DNA of 64,000 nt from Oasisia sp. SBJ-2009 (Eukaryota > Annelida > Polychaeta > Sabellida > Siboglinidae), in assembly GCA_964017155.1 (NCBI GenBank), contig OZ024861.1, forward strand, positions 19,495,213 through 19,559,212. The letters are read 5' to 3'. How positions within the stretch are numbered: position 1 is the stretch's first letter; every line of letters begins with the position of its first letter. The position numbers were made by a program, and so were the translations under genes. The notes below the pieces were generated by a model. The model was not told the DNA's origin. It did no database searches and saw only the letters and a list, made by a program, of their open reading frames with translations. Shown piece by piece: positions 12,157 to 55,943 of the stretch.

Positions 12157-14033
12157 CAGAGTGAACTGACTGGACTCCTCTCGTCTGGTGGTGCATGGTG
12201 CAGAGTGAACTGACTGGACACCTCTCGTCTAGTGGTGCATGGTGCAGAGTGAACTGACTGGACTCCTCTTGTCTAGTGGTGCATGGTGCAGAGTGAACTG
12301 ACTGGACTCCTCTTGTCTAGTGGTGCATGGTGCAGAGTGAACTGACTGGACTCCTCTTGTCTGATGGTGCATGGTGCAGAGTGAACTGACTGGACTCCTC
12401 TTGTCTAGTGGTGCATGGTGCAGAGTGAACTGACTGGACTCCTCTTGTCTAGTGGTGCATGGTGCAGAGTGAACTGACTGGACTCCTCTCGTCTAGTGGT
12501 GCATGGTGCACAGTGAACTGACTGGACACCTCTCATCTAGTGGTGCATGGTGCAGAGTGAACTGACTGGACTCCTCTCGTCTAGTGGTGCATGGTGCAGA
12601 GTGAACTGACTGGACACCTCTCATCTAGTGGTGCATGGTGCAGAGTGAACTGACTGGACTCCTCTCGTCTAGTGGTGCATGGTGCAGAGTGAACTGACTG
12701 GACTCCTCTTGTCTAGTGGTGCATGGTGCAGAGTGAACTGACTGGACACCTCTCGTCTAGTGGTGCATGGTGCAGAGTGAACTGACTGGACACCTCTCGT
12801 CTAGTGGTGCATGGTGCAGAGTGAACTGACTGGACACCTCTCGTCTAGTGGTGCATGGTGCAGAGTGAACTGACTGGACTCCTCTCGTCTAGTGGTGCAT
12901 GGTGCAGAGTGAACTGACTGGACACCTCTCGTCTAGTGGTGCATGGTGCAGAGTGAACTGACTGGACACCTCTCGTCTAGTGGTGCATGGTGCAGAGTGA
13001 ACTGACTGGACTCCTCTTGTCTAGTGGTGCATGGTGCAGAGTGAACTGACTGGACTCCTCTTGTCTAGTGGTGCATGGTGCAGAGTGAACTGACTGGACT
13101 CCTCTTGTCTAGTGGTGCATGGTGCAGAGTGAACTGACTGGACACCTCTTGTCTAGTGGTGCATGGTGCAGAGTGAACTGACTGGACTCCTCTTGTCTGA
13201 TGGTGCATGGTGCAGAGTGAACTGACTGGACTCCTCTTGTCTAGTGGTGCATGGTGCAGAGTGAACTGACTGGACTCCTCTTGTCTAGTGGTGCATGGTG
13301 CAGAGTGAACTGACTGGACTCCTCTTGTCTAGTGGTGCATGGTGCAGAGTGAACTGACTGGACTCCTCTTGTCTAGTGGTGCATGGTGCAGAGTGAACTG
13401 ACTGGACTCCTCTTGTCTAGTGGTGCATGGTGCAGAGTGAACTGACTGGACACCTCTTGTCTAGTGGTGCATGGTGCAGAGTGAACTGACTGGACTCCTC
13501 TTGTCTGATGGTGCATGGTGCAGAGTGAACTGACTGGACTCCTCTTGTCTAGTGGTGCATGGTGCAGAGTGAACTGACTGGACTCCTCTTGTCTAGTGGT
13601 GCATGGTGCAGAGTGAACTGACTGGACTCCTCTTGTCTAGTGGTGCATGGTGCAGAGTGAACTGACTGGACTCCTCTTGTCTAGTGGTGCATGGTGCAGA
13701 GTGAACTGACTGGACACCTCTTGTCTAGTGGTGCATGGTGCAGAGTGAACTGACTGGACTCCTCTTGTCTAGTGGTGCATGGTGCAGAGTGAACTGACTG
13801 GACTCCTCTTGTCTAGTGGTGCATGGTGCAGAGTGAACTGACTGGACTCCTCTTGTCTAGTGGTGCATGGTGCAGAGTGAACTGACTGGACTCCTCTTGT
13901 CTAGTGGTGCATGGTGCAGAGTGAACTGACTGGACTCCTCTTGTCTGATGGTGCATGGTGCAGAGTGAACTGACTGGACGCCTCTTGTCTAGTGGTGCAT
14001 GGTGCAGAGTGAACTGACTGGACTCCTCTTATC
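12157..14033. repeat. 44-bp minisatellite, about 1.9 kb
   Basis: Tandem units of 44 bp combining 'agagtgaactgactggactc' with 'ctcttgtctagtggtgcatg'; about 42 units. Main variants are C/T in 'ctcgtct' versus 'cttgtct', 'ggacacc' versus 'ggactcc', and 'tctgatgg' versus 'tctagtgg'. Units carrying TCTGATGG sit at 12360, 13197, 13505 and 13945, spaced by whole numbers of units. Confidence 0.97.
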
Positions 14034-14426
14034 TGTTTACATTAGTACAGTGTACCAGCTCTTCTCTCCCCCTGGCACATCCTTTTGAAAAACTCATTTT
14101 ACATCAGCAAATGAAATCGCCCACAAAGAGTGTGGTCGGCCTCCGGCCACATGCTGCTCATGTTACATGCAATGTTCAGGACGTGAATAGGTCATTATGC
14201 AGAGGTATTGGGGTTTCCAGCAATCTTGGATCCATCTTCAAATTGGGGCAGGTATTTGCACTGTTCCCATGGCTGATTCAGTATTGACTGGTGAAGTCAA
14301 TTGCTACAAGTCCCACAGCTGGCAGAGATGATCAGCCAGGGATATGTAGTGCAGTGCAGATATGGTAGGGTTCATTATAAATTATTATATTAATGAATAT
14401 TATACTAAAGCACAGATGGCAAGACA
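14034..14426. other. Unique spacer
   Basis: No supported feature. A GC-richer patch near 14125-14150 has no recognisable content. Confidence 0.4.
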
Positions 14427-14855
14427 GTGTCAGATACAGCTGGGACTTCTACTCCCCTGGCAGGAGATTAGATAGATTAATTGAGGGAAGGGATAGTTGA
14501 CTGTATTGGTCATTGGTGGTTTAGGAGATAGCTGCGTATCTGGAAGGAGAGAGATAGCCATTGGCTAGTTTATTAAATGATGTGTAGTTTCATGTAGGGA
14601 GTGACACAAAGGGACAGAGTTATCAGGTTCACACTGGGTGCACGGTGTGCAGCTGGAGGGTTTCCCTCCGGCGTGGACTGGGAGGTGAGGCTGGGCTGCC
14701 TCCTTTGGAATCTGGGCTGGGTTGGCATGGTCAGGGTATAAAGTGGAGTTTGTAAACTGGATAGAAAGAATAAAGAATGAGATTAAGCAGTTAGTGTCTA
14801 TTGTAGTTCTAGTTGGTACCTATCCCCTGTTGTCTACCAGTGGCCTGTAACCACT
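14427..14855 (+). mobile_element. Possible solo LTR
   Basis: The stretch starts TGTCAGATAC and ends near 'taagaca'. Within it are a TATA-like box (TATAAAG, 14737-14743) and AATAAAG (14769-14775), the spacing expected in a retroelement LTR. It is GC-richer than its flanks. No primer-binding site, coding region or convincing target-site duplication was found, so it could instead be ordinary unique DNA. Confidence 0.25.
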
Positions 14856-14949
14856 AAGACACGATGACCATGTCAAAGATTTGGGATATGGCTGGAACAA
14901 GTACTATACAATCCGCATTTCCTAAGTTATTAAAATAATTATTATATTA

Positions 14950-15560
14950 GTATAAAACATAACGTTTGCCAAATCATATTCAAATTTCATATACCTGGGA
15001 GACAATAATTAGTTTGTAATGATTTTATGTGGTAATTTTATAGAATGTTACGGCGGAAATGTGAATATTATTTTTAAATGTTATTTCATATATAATACTG
15101 TGTGCTTTGCAATGCTATCATATATTTTCCATAAAACAGATGTAGACCAACAGTTTGGTGCAACAGTAATATACACAAGATCGTTAGCAAAGGATTTCTT
15201 TGATTTGTTTTTTAAGATATGAAAATTATTTTGATATTGTTATTACACCTTACATGTTTGCATCATTATAAGCAAATTTCATAATCTTGGGATATGGAAT
15301 AATTATTTTATGGTAGTTTATGTAATTTCCAGCGGAAATGGATTTGAATCAAGGACTTCATTTTGACGTGCAGCAGAAAATGCTGTAGTGGTTTATGTAA
15401 GGCCACCCATTTAACAATTTCACTGAACATTTGTCGTGAAAATGGGGTTAGTGCTAATAAGAGTGATTTCTCACAGACAGTGGTGAGTTCTGCAGTGCTA
15501 TCACATATTTGTAGATGTATTTGTAAGTGTAAACTTATCCAACAAACACTATAAATATAT
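14950..15560. repeat. Diverged tandem duplication
   Basis: Two adjacent segments share ordered blocks. Examples are 'caaatttcata' with 'ggcggaaatg' at 14980-15062 versus 15268-15340, and 'atgctatcatatatt' near 15112 versus 'gtgctatcacatattt' near 15496. The rest is diverged. No coding frame is shared. Confidence 0.4.
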
Positions 15561-16131
15561 GTTACTAAAAATGTACCGACAAACCGTCTGGCTCAATGAC
15601 TCTACAGTGCAACATACAACACATTATAAAACAGAATACATTAATTCATATTTGCATCTAGTTTATTTAACTGTGTATTTTATGCATCATCATTTTCATA
15701 AATGTGTGTCACATAATTTCCATTACAGGTATAGTACCATGTGGCACTAAATTATTGTCTGGTATTTATGAAATTTTCTTGTATAAAAAACATTCTGGGT
15801 ATTTATATATCAGTCTAGCTAGCCGCTTATTTCTTATTCACATATCAGGAGATCGGCAGCTAAATTACAACAGATTAGACATACAACTTCCAAGAAAACA
15901 TCCCTCAAAATCACCAAAAGTGTAAATTATTATTGGTGTCAACATAATATATCTAGGCCTATGTAATAATGTTAAAATAAAAATACTGACTACTGTTAAT
16001 GCAAGCAGAAATGAAAACTATGCAGAAAGGCTTTGGTCCGCTTAAAAACAGGCAGTTGCTTATGCGTATTTGGTCATACGTATTCTACTGTTAGGAGTAT
16101 ACAATATATGTTTTCTGAAATACCAAGCACT

Positions 16132-16136
<5 letters not shown>
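15561..16136. other. AT-rich intergenic sequence
   Basis: Nothing supported beyond short chance frames. Confidence 0.4.
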
Positions 16137-16175
<39 letters not shown>

Positions 16176-16437
16176 ATATATAATTATATGAACTGCATTA
16201 CCAATTTGTCTACTCTACAGGCTGACGTATAATATTAACGTTTCAAATGTACCAGAACACTTCTTGCCCTTTCACTCTTGATACAGCAAATATCCACAGG
16301 TTCTGCACTAAGTAAATAGAACAGCAAGCAAAAGCATTAGAATAAACATAGTAATGTATATAACAATGTACCAAAAATATCTACTTCCCCAATTGCAAAA
16401 CACTTCAACAATGAGAATGTGTATTAGAAATATTATA

Positions 16438-16490
<53 letters not shown>

Positions 16491-16628
16491 AGTGAATTGT
16501 ATATTATATGTATGTATGTATATATATATACAAAATAGATATAATATATTCACACACAATAAACAATTCACTTGTTATATATACCAAAGTATATGTGCAT
16601 TTATTATATGCACCAGCACATATAAGCA

Positions 16629-16672
<44 letters not shown>
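16137..16672. repeat. Cluster of three (TA)n microsatellites
   Basis: TA runs lie at about 16137-16172, 16439-16485 and 16632-16672, separated by unique AT-rich sequence. They sit downstream of the cortactin stop codon. Confidence 0.93.
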
Positions 16673-16679
<7 letters not shown>

Positions 16680-17242
16680 CATATTATGTATATTTTACCA
16701 GACACATTAAGAACATGCAATTGCAATTACGAAGATGGCAACGTTGCAAAGTTCATTTTCACATATAACAGTACAGTACATTCCAGTTGTATGGTAAATG
16801 TTAACAATACAATTGTGAATTGCGGTTTTCACTAACAACAGTTTTCTATAGTACAAGTCTAGATCATAACTGTCATCTCATTTACACATTCATGTGTCAA
16901 TCAGTGAAAACAAAGCCTTTAAACAATACATTTGATAGATTAACTATTCATACAAGCAACTTTCATACAAGAAAAAATGTTATGCAGAAAAATACAAAAT
17001 AGCAAATTGTGTTTACAAAATATTCAAATATTCCACCAATAACAATTCAGTTGTTGCTAAGTCAATGACTGCAACAAACATTGTTCAGGGATATTACATG
17101 AGAACATGTAATTCTGTATGTAATCTGTATGTTGTCATGTTAGTCATGTTAGAATGCCAAAAGAAGAAGCAAGGTTAAGTAGGGATGGTGGTGTTGTGCT
17201 GTCCTACAACAGCCAGAAGACGAGAGTGTTGGGCAGCGAGAC
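16673..17242 (-). other. Probable cortactin 3' untranslated region
   Basis: This lies directly after the stop codon on the minus strand and has no splice or coding signal. On the minus strand the first AATAAA I find is at 16600-16605, about 640 bases past the stop, between TA microsatellites. Use of that signal is inference. Confidence 0.4.
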
Positions 17243-48155
<30,913 letters not shown>

Positions 48156-49070
48156 GGTCAATCAAGCAACTGAAGTGTTCTACAATAATAAAATCACAGC
48201 GTCTTGTGTATAATCTGACATGTTGTTCAATGCAGCAGCTTTAAACTATGACTATGACTTTAAACTATTACTGTGCCTCCCGAATTCTAACAGGTTTATC
48301 TAATTGACTAATATCAATTATAGCACACAGTTTCACAAGGTGTCTAGAATAAGCTACTAATGGATGTCAACCATTCTATCGGACCGACCAACCGACCGGC
48401 CGACACACAGAATTTATTTCATGGAGTTACCTACCCCTGGTAGTTCCACTCAACTCAACCAGCCCAGTGATCAGAATGCAGGTGGATGAGGTGATAGTGC
48501 CAATAGCAGGGTTGGGTCCAAATAAGTATATGCATTTATATACAGAAATATTGTGTATTTGTATTTCAATTGGAAATCAGAAAAGAGCTTGATTTAAATT
48601 AGTTTTTGACAGAATCTAAAGTATGAACATTAAATCTAAATCACACTACAGGGTATATACAAGATTATTTATTTAGTAATATTAATGAGTACTCATTATA
48701 ATCCTATGCTTCCTCAAAAATGATAAATCATAATTTTGAAGTTGTATGGCGGGTTTAAGCTATACATCTTGAAGAATACATTTAGTGACAACATTAAAAT
48801 TGAAACACAAGTCATGCAGTTGAATCATATATAATATACCCTGTGATATTGGCTTATTTACATCGAGTCGACAGCATTAAATTGATCTAATATATAATTA
48901 AAAATAATAATATCTGCCTTGTTTTAGCGGAAGTGATGCCGAATGACATTCCAAACACATACACATTGAAAAAAATTGATAAAACTGTTTTAAAAAGGCC
49001 CTAATAATCTAAGCCAATTAACTGGAAGATTACCCGTTTTCATATGCATTTTTTTTACGAAGTGTCTACG
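48156..49070. other. Region upstream of the cortactin start codon
   Basis: Presumed 5' untranslated sequence or intron. A candidate acceptor (T-rich run ending in AG near 48185 on the minus strand) lies just upstream of the ATG. No CpG-rich promoter is seen next to the start codon, so transcription probably begins further right. Confidence 0.4.
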
Positions 49071-49955
49071 CCTACGTACAGGGTTGGCACATTTCCGGGA
49101 AAAACTGGTTAAAGACAGGGCAGTGGGAATAACCTGGTAATTACCGGTAATTACCCGGAAAAGTGATATTTACCGGGAAATATGTGGGAATAACTCCATA
49201 ATTTATATTACCACTGGCAAGTTCCTGTCCATTTAGAATTTAGTTAATATATTCATCTAAAGCTAACAAGTTCACCAGTTACTAGTTCAGGTGTATTCTT
49301 GTATTTGTTTAAAACATGAAGTCAACAAGATATTCAAAAGAAAATTGATCATTTAGTAAGAAATGTTAGTGTCATTTTCACACAGAACAATGCCAAGTTG
49401 TCAGGTGCAGTTGGTAATCTGTTTAAGAAACAAAAGAAATGTTGGGCTCTGGACATTGGCAGGCTCTACTGTACCCACCCAGCAAACTAGTTACCATGTT
49501 TTGACATTCAGACTAAGTGACAAATGCAGGCTAACTGCCTAAGAGCCTGTAAACATCTGTAGTCATTGTCTTTGTGAGCCCAAATCAGCTCCAGCTTAAT
49601 ATTTGAACTTGTAATCTACTGGGATCCTCTGCTGGGAAGCCATGTATCCCAGAATCAGTAGACCAGAGTAGACAGGCACTTTCTGTCAGACATTTTGTTA
49701 CTGACCTTGAAGTCTTACTACAATTATGATTGTTCAAAAACAACCAGTACTGATGTATAATTACACATGTATCATTATGGTGAACGTACAGTAACTTGTA
49801 TTGCAAAAATGGTTCAAATTTAATCCCTTTTAAGAGTTTTTCCCGGGTAGTCTGGTATTTACCACTATTTGAGGTTTTTCCCAGGACGGTAATTACTGGT
49901 AATTACCGCCCGGTATTTACCAGGTTGGGAAAAACGTGCCAACCCTGCCTACGTA
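49071..49955. mobile_element. Non-autonomous hAT-like DNA transposon with 8-bp TSD
   Basis: The element (49079-49947) begins CAGGGTTGGCACATTT and ends with the inverse AAACGTGCCAACCCTG. The flanks are identical 8-bp copies of CCTACGTA (49071-49078 and 49948-49955). An 8-bp duplication with CAGGG-type ends is the signature of the hAT superfamily. The 869-bp interior has no transposase-like frame. Subterminal regions are rich in 'ggtaattaccgg' motifs in both orientations, likely transposase-binding or hairpin sequence. A decayed copy is in cortactin intron 4. Confidence 0.92.
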
Positions 49956-50268
49956 TCTTTAGACCCGTGGCTTAACTGTACGTGAGGATGCGCGCGTATC
50001 TGTTTTTCAATTCTGCGCACGCATGTTGTGTCAATCTTGTCGCATCGATACGGCGGAATGAGACGAGGGAGCGATGTTTTTGACATACTTTTAAATCTGA
50101 GTGCAAAAGATATGGCAGTAGAGCTTATGTATATAAACATGCATGTGCAGGGAGACTCACTGACTCACATAACTTTGGAACTGACAGCTACTAAAAATAA
50201 GGCTCACATATGGAAATCATGTGCCTATCGAATGCTGTACCTTTAGATAAACAATGTTAAAAATACAG
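49956..50268. other. Spacer between two transposons
   Basis: Short unique sequence. A 72-codon plus frame at 50028-50246 shows no recognisable motif. Confidence 0.4.
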
Positions 50269-51531
50269 CTCATGTTAGGGACTGGCAAATCCGCTAGGGG
50301 CGCGTCGGTAGGTCGGTTGAAATTTGTGACCACTAGGTTTTTCTGCTCATGAGGGGAGGCCCAGGGAAACTTGTTTTAAGAGCCTTGTATTAAACTTATG
50401 ACGGTGAAACCACATTTTTCTGAGACCCAAAATGACAGAGAATGCGGCCGTGTGAATTGCCATATTTTAGGTGGGTTGTTTAATTTTGATTTTTATGAAT
50501 GAATATGCGCTAAGTTTGGATAATTATATCTTCGTAGCTTCGTAGTTTTCTGAAGTTTGGATAGTAGTTAGATGAATATTTAATAAGAAGACCCTGAACA
50601 TTTCATATACATTGCATTGTAGCTAAATCGTTTTGAATTTACCGCCCATTTTTAGGATTACCCTGACGCAATGACGGCCATATTGGAGTAATCTAATATC
50701 AGATTCTAATCTAACTGCATCTTTGAACACGATAATATTTCAAAAAGATATTTAAATAAATATCTAAAATATAATCTTTCTAATGTGGTTAATATTCCAA
50801 ATGTATAAGTTTAGTTGAGTATCGTATCCCTAATATTGGCACAGACAGCTTCCCCATGATAATTATTATAATGCTTTATGGTGAGTGGTATCATGGTATG
50901 TTTTAATTTTATTTACAGAGAAACATCACCAAGAGAAATGTCAAGGTTGACCAACAGAGCAGCTATTTAAATGTTGACTAAATATCTGTAAGGTTATAGC
51001 AGTTTTTAACTGCATTAAATTTCAAATGAGTGATTTAGCCCCAGTGTGAACGTGTGCTACAGAGCGCGCTGTGTAGGCCAGAGCCGAGCCCGAGGTCACA
51101 GATTTGGTACCATATTTGGACATTTAAATGCGCCATAACTTTTCACTGCTTAAAGATATTTATATTCTGTAAACAGTATCTTGTTACCTATTATACATTA
51201 TATAATAAGTTGGTAATTGCAATTATCAACAGTGATATAAAATGGCAATTCAGGATAAGACGACATTGGATCAAAATGTTGTATATAAATAATAGTTTTT
51301 GTTGAGTTTTTACTGAATGTACCATTGTGCAATGTTTTTTCTTCTATTTACCATGTGCAATACTTTTATAGTTTTCTAGTCACTTGTATTTTTTTTAATG
51401 TTTATGTGGACATCTGTATGACACTGACAGTCTGAAATAAAGATATTGAATTGAATTGAATACAATCGACACGCACCATCATAAACGTGGTAAATCTATT
51501 TTGAAATTTTTTTGCCGGTCCCTACTCATGT
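50269..51531. mobile_element. TIR element of unclear superfamily with 7-bp TSD, holding a LINE 3' tail
   Basis: The ends are inverted: TAGGGACTGGCAAA at 50276 and TTTGCCGGTCCCTA at 51511-51524. They are flanked by identical CTCATGT (50269-50275 and 51525-51531). No transposase frame is seen in the 1.25 kb. Near the right end, 51290-51466 looks like the 3' end of a LINE (AATAAAG, then a repeated ATTGA tail), probably a nested insertion. hAT is possible from the duplication length, but 7 bp is not decisive. Confidence 0.7.
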
Positions 51532-52708
51532 AACCAAAAAAAGCATACGCATGCGCAGAATGAATGCCATACTTTTAGACTAGCAGCCTAAACGTACGGC
51601 TCTTGTACGCGTAGCCACTGCCATTTTGTAATGCTTATATTATAAATTATTTGAGGGATTTGTCTTTGCTTAGGCGTCCTGCTGTGCACATTTTTTATTA
51701 TCCGATGTCCACATGTGCCATCGTGTCAGTTGAACATTGTTGTCCCGTTTGCTACTTCATGTCCACGTACAAAATTCTAAAAACAGTACTAATGCTGGAA
51801 TGGCATCGGATCACCAATAGCTATTTTCCGTAAGATGATCATTCAATAATTTACATGTACCATCAACCCATCGTCATCGAAATGAAGATCGGCTACAGCA
51901 AGCGCATGTATGCTGCGACGTATGTGCCCGTATACGCGCTCACGCTTACTGCACATACAATGCTGAAAAGTGCCGAACGAATAGCTTAGCCTTAGAACTT
52001 AGAAGTTACGCGTCCGGGTCCGGAGATAGCCACTTCGTTCAAGATATTAATTAACTTACCGTACACACGATGAAACGTTACAAAGACTTTTAGGCTTATA
52101 AGCTATTTCATCTGCTACGAGAAACGGTACTAGTGTCTTCGTAATGTCCCCCGTAAATTGACTTACTTATATTTGCTACTTTTAAACAAATTTATATGAT
52201 GAACTGTCGGCAGAGAAAAACGATCGTATTGCTCACTTCCTGATCCTGTCACATGACACAATCATGTGTACGACTAACGATTACCGCACCTGACTAAACA
52301 TTCATCACAAAGAGCCCGAACACCAACCTAACGCGCTCAGATTTAAAAATGTACAATCAGTTCGATTGTTTTTGCTCCTCGCGTTTCAGACTAATTTCAC
52401 GAAAAAGCAAACGTACGAAGTATCCCCTGTGACATGCTAACTCGTTTGTGCAAATGTGTGGCTTCGTTTTTATTAAATAAACAGAAAACTCAGAAAAAGA
52501 GTATTTGCTATCATAGCCGAAACTCGAACCGGACACCCTGTGTTACCGTGACATCCGGAAAAGACTGTAGCTTGAAAATCTCGCGTGAGCGAAAACGAGC
52601 AGTGAGATCGACCTTTGACCCGTCCATGCTGTCAGTCCTTCGATAGACTGTTTACTATAATTTATAGAGTCGCAATATTCCCGTTCTTTTGCTGTTTTTT
52701 GTTCAACG
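51532..52708. other. CpG-richer stretch, possible promoter region
   Basis: CpG dinucleotides are more frequent at 51550-52620 than in the surroundings (for example 'cgcgctcacgcttac', 'acgcgtccgggtccgg'), as expected near transcription starts. It could serve the plus-strand candidate at 52709 and possibly a minus-strand gene. No TATA box or confirmed start is visible. Confidence 0.3.
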
Positions 52709-54605
52709 ATGGGACGCCCGCGTATGTTTGCGACCGAATCGGCAAGGAAACAGGGAAGTGCACAAAGAGCCGCAGAAAGACAGAAACAGCGGCCGTGCGC
52801 ACACGTGTATTTGGAAAAAGTTATAGACTTGTGCAAGTTGTGGAATCAAATGACATGTACGACAGGTTAGTACTCTGTTATTACTCGGCTTCAACCATTT
52901 CACATTGTTTTAATATTGCGTGTGCCAGCTGACAAAATAGTTTTGCTATTAAATTAGTCGACGGTATTAGGCCATTTAGGGTCATTCCGAGTGAACGCAA
53001 ATAAAATTCCATAAATTGGTTGCTGTCATCGACGTCTTGGACTTAGTCTTAGATTATTTTTGAATAGATCAGTACTAATACAGTATGATGAGAGCCTTTC
53101 CAGTTTTGCATTTGGTAAGATTAGCAAGAATCCAAAATTTGAGCGTTGTAGCTTAAATAGGTTTCAAGTTATGGCACTTTGACATTTGACAGGTTGTTAA
53201 AAATAAATAATTGTATTTACATTTAATTCACTAGTCAATATATTCTGCAATCTTGAGCCTGTGTCAGTGAAATTGTGGTGAGTTGATCTATATAATATAG
53301 AGATTACATAACTACAATTAGAATATAAATACAGTGTACGGTTAATGTACAGCTAGGTGATACAAATCATGATTAAGATTTATTCAAAATATCACTCGCG
53401 ATAGGGTTTTCAGACCCTGATTGTGAGCAGAATACACATACCTTAGACATAAATTGATAAATTGTACATATTTGGTATATAAATGTGCAAATCGGAGGAA
53501 TATGGCAGGTCTGGTTGCCTTAATTATGAATCTATACATGTATATGCAAAGATGGTATGTTATTATATTTCTTAAAATATGACCAACTTCCGACCCAAAC
53601 ATTTCGATGAGGCGTAGCTTGTATTGTCACAAAACCTTTTCTATGTGTAAGCTCATTCCTATAACTCAAATAACTAGTAAAATAAGTCTCAATATCCTTC
53701 CGAGCTTCCTTCACAACAAAAATGGCATACGCCTGGGTGCCACAATTTTTAAAATAAATTGCTCGTGATATACTATGACACAAAATTGTAACTTTTGTCA
53801 TGATTTAAAGGTAAAGGTAAGGATTGCTCAAAGCGCTTTTTACACTTTACTCCCTGGTAGTTCAATCGAAGACCATCTCGGCTTCTCTGGGAAGCATTCA
53901 GCCATGTAGCAATTTTGCGAAGACTGCTTGTACACAAATAGTCATCACTGTTTATAGCCAGGTACTCATTCATACAGCTGGGTGAAATGGAGCAATGTAG
54001 TGTGAAAACAACTTGCCCAAGGTTTCACATGGCAGCACAAAATTTGAACCTGGGTCCTCTTATTTTAGAGTCTGATGCTCTACCCCTGAACCACTGCGCT
54101 AATACTAGCAACCTTTGTTTATGACCAATATTAAAGAAAAACTGTTAGTCTCACAGACTGGTACATTTCGTCATGATGAAGTTTCAGTAGTATGCCTGCA
54201 GTGCAGTTGTGAGGAACACTAAGCAGGTTTTCAGCTCACTTAGTCTTCATGGCATTAAAATTAACTGATTTTAGTAAGTTTATTGTAATATTATTTTGCC
54301 TAAAACCACTAATGACGTGTTATGGTCCTGTGCAAGTTAACAAACACAATTTGCTGTGTTTTGTGGTGAAAAACTCAGCAGTGATTAAGATTAACAAAAA
54401 TATATTTCATTCAATATTACAAATTAACTATTCAGGGCTGTATAGTCCAAAGGACCTGAGGACCTCTTGGGCCAGTGATGATGATTAAATGTCCATTTTG
54501 AGGTGTTTACAGTAATGCTCACTGGTTTGGTTATGTTTTATTTCAGATGTCGCAAAGACGTTGCCACTCTGCAGCCTGTTACTATATGTGAACTTTTGTG
54601 CATGA
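52709..54605 (+). CDS. Candidate two-exon small protein gene (71 aa), weak
   Basis: Exon 1 at 52709-52865 opens with a strong start context (A at -3, G at +4) and encodes MGRPRMFATESARKQ, a Gln/Arg-rich helix, then VYLEKVIDLCKLWNQM; donor GTTAGT. Exon 2 at 54547-54605 follows a T-rich acceptor (TTTATTTCAG) and gives TDVAKTLPLCSLLL and a stop. Splicing is phase-consistent. The basic start plus a helix followed by TD-x-A-x-x-L loosely resembles short DNA-associated proteins, but I do not recognise a family. A second open frame downstream (54643-54736 joined to 56904-57175 by GT-AG sites) gives about 121 codons in another frame, so the true gene model may differ. Confidence 0.3.
52866..53805. 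other. AT-rich stretch, nothing recognised
   Basis: Would be intron of the weak gene candidate. No independent feature. Confidence 0.4.
53806..54101 (-). mobile_element. tRNA-derived SINE, second copy
   Basis: Reverse complement of the 42.5 kb SINE: the tRNA-like head at 54101 downward (GCGCAGTGGTTCAGGGGTAG, B box variant GGTTCAAAT), the central domain (GAGTACCTGGCTATAAACAG, ATGCTTCCCAGAGAAGCC) and the tail at 53810. Diverged in the B box, so unlikely to be transcribed by Pol III. Confidence 0.88.
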
Positions 54606-54736
54606 CATTGAAGAAATTGTGACTGATGAGTACAGACGATGAAGACATGACACTGATGACAAGAGCGGAAGACGTCACTGGCAAACCATTCTGCATTGTT
54701 TACAAAGAATGCCTTTTGGAGCTTGCCAGAATGGAG

Positions 54737-55864
54737 GTAATCATTGGTATTTGATATTCATAAAATATCATCATGACACAAGTAACTGCATTTTAAAGAT
54801 GTTTCTTAAAAACTATTCATTTTGTATATGGCAAGAAAGATGTTATGTTTGTTTTGATTATGTTTAAATTGATGAAAGTGTGGTGTATATTGGTTAATTA
54901 TATGTTGTCATATTTATGTTACAAACATAGAAATTAATATTATGGAAATTATACATTGAAATACCATTACATCATGCACTATAATTGGTATCAACTGCAT
55001 TCTGATTGGGCAGGCTGAGTAGAGTGGAATACATAACTATCTTTACAGAAAGCACTAATTAATGCCCACCTATGTCACTGCATTCACACAATTTTGCTGT
55101 GTTTGGGGTCATCTCATATGAATAACCAGAGAAAAATATGCCAACTAGGTGATTATGGTGAAGAAACATTTAATTCATAATTACAAACTTACAACATATT
55201 CAAAATTATTCATTATTAGCCCCATGAAATTATGTGTAATAAGTATTTGTCACAGTCGTCTATTTGCCTATTTGTGTAGATGGATAGATTATGCAAAGTC
55301 AAAGGGTGCAGGCTTCCCTATGACCTGAAAATAAAACGAGTTTCAAATGTGCGGTACTTCTGTCATTGAGTAACACAAATTCTTTATACTAATCAGTTCT
55401 GCTGGTAAAACAATTATTACAATTGTTGTCACATACACAGCTATGCACGGTTGTAACGTTTAAAAAAAAATAAACGGCTTAACCAGTAGAGCATTATATA
55501 TGTTAATATGCATCTAAATTGTCAGCTTAGGTATATGAATTTTATTCATCTGCCAGTGGAAGTTTTTGTGCCCCCTAGAATTAATTTCTGAACCTGCTCC
55601 TGCGTATGACAGTTTATTTGTCTGCATGAGGTTTTTGCAGTAATGGGTGTCCTGGATAGATTTTATATTGTTGGAATCACATGTGGACTAAAGTAAAGAC
55701 AACATAAAGTAAAAACATTTTATTGAAACTTTTGACAAGATTGACTACAACATAATGGCAAGCACTGCACATGATATATGTATTTATTTTTAATATCACA
55801 TGCACATCAGATAAAAAAAACAATCAGTAAAATATAAAATTAGGAAAAGGTTGAAAACATGTAT

Positions 55865-55866
<2 letters not shown>
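54737..55866. other. AT-rich stretch, nothing recognised
   Basis: No supported exon, RNA gene or transposon boundary. Confidence 0.4.

Positions 55867-55940
<74 letters not shown>
55867..55940. repeat. (TA)n microsatellite
   Basis: Uninterrupted TA run of roughly 74 bases. Confidence 0.97.

Positions 55941-55943
<3 letters not shown>

Noticed and set aside
12157..14033. CRISPR-like regular repeats (also at 18990-22130, 22420-23865 and 37985-39290).
   Set aside because: Units are directly tandem with no unique spacers, and the sequence is eukaryotic.
54249..54488. 79-codon plus frame ending in an acidic SDDD.
   Set aside because: AT-rich, no splice support. Looks like repeat-derived or chance coding.
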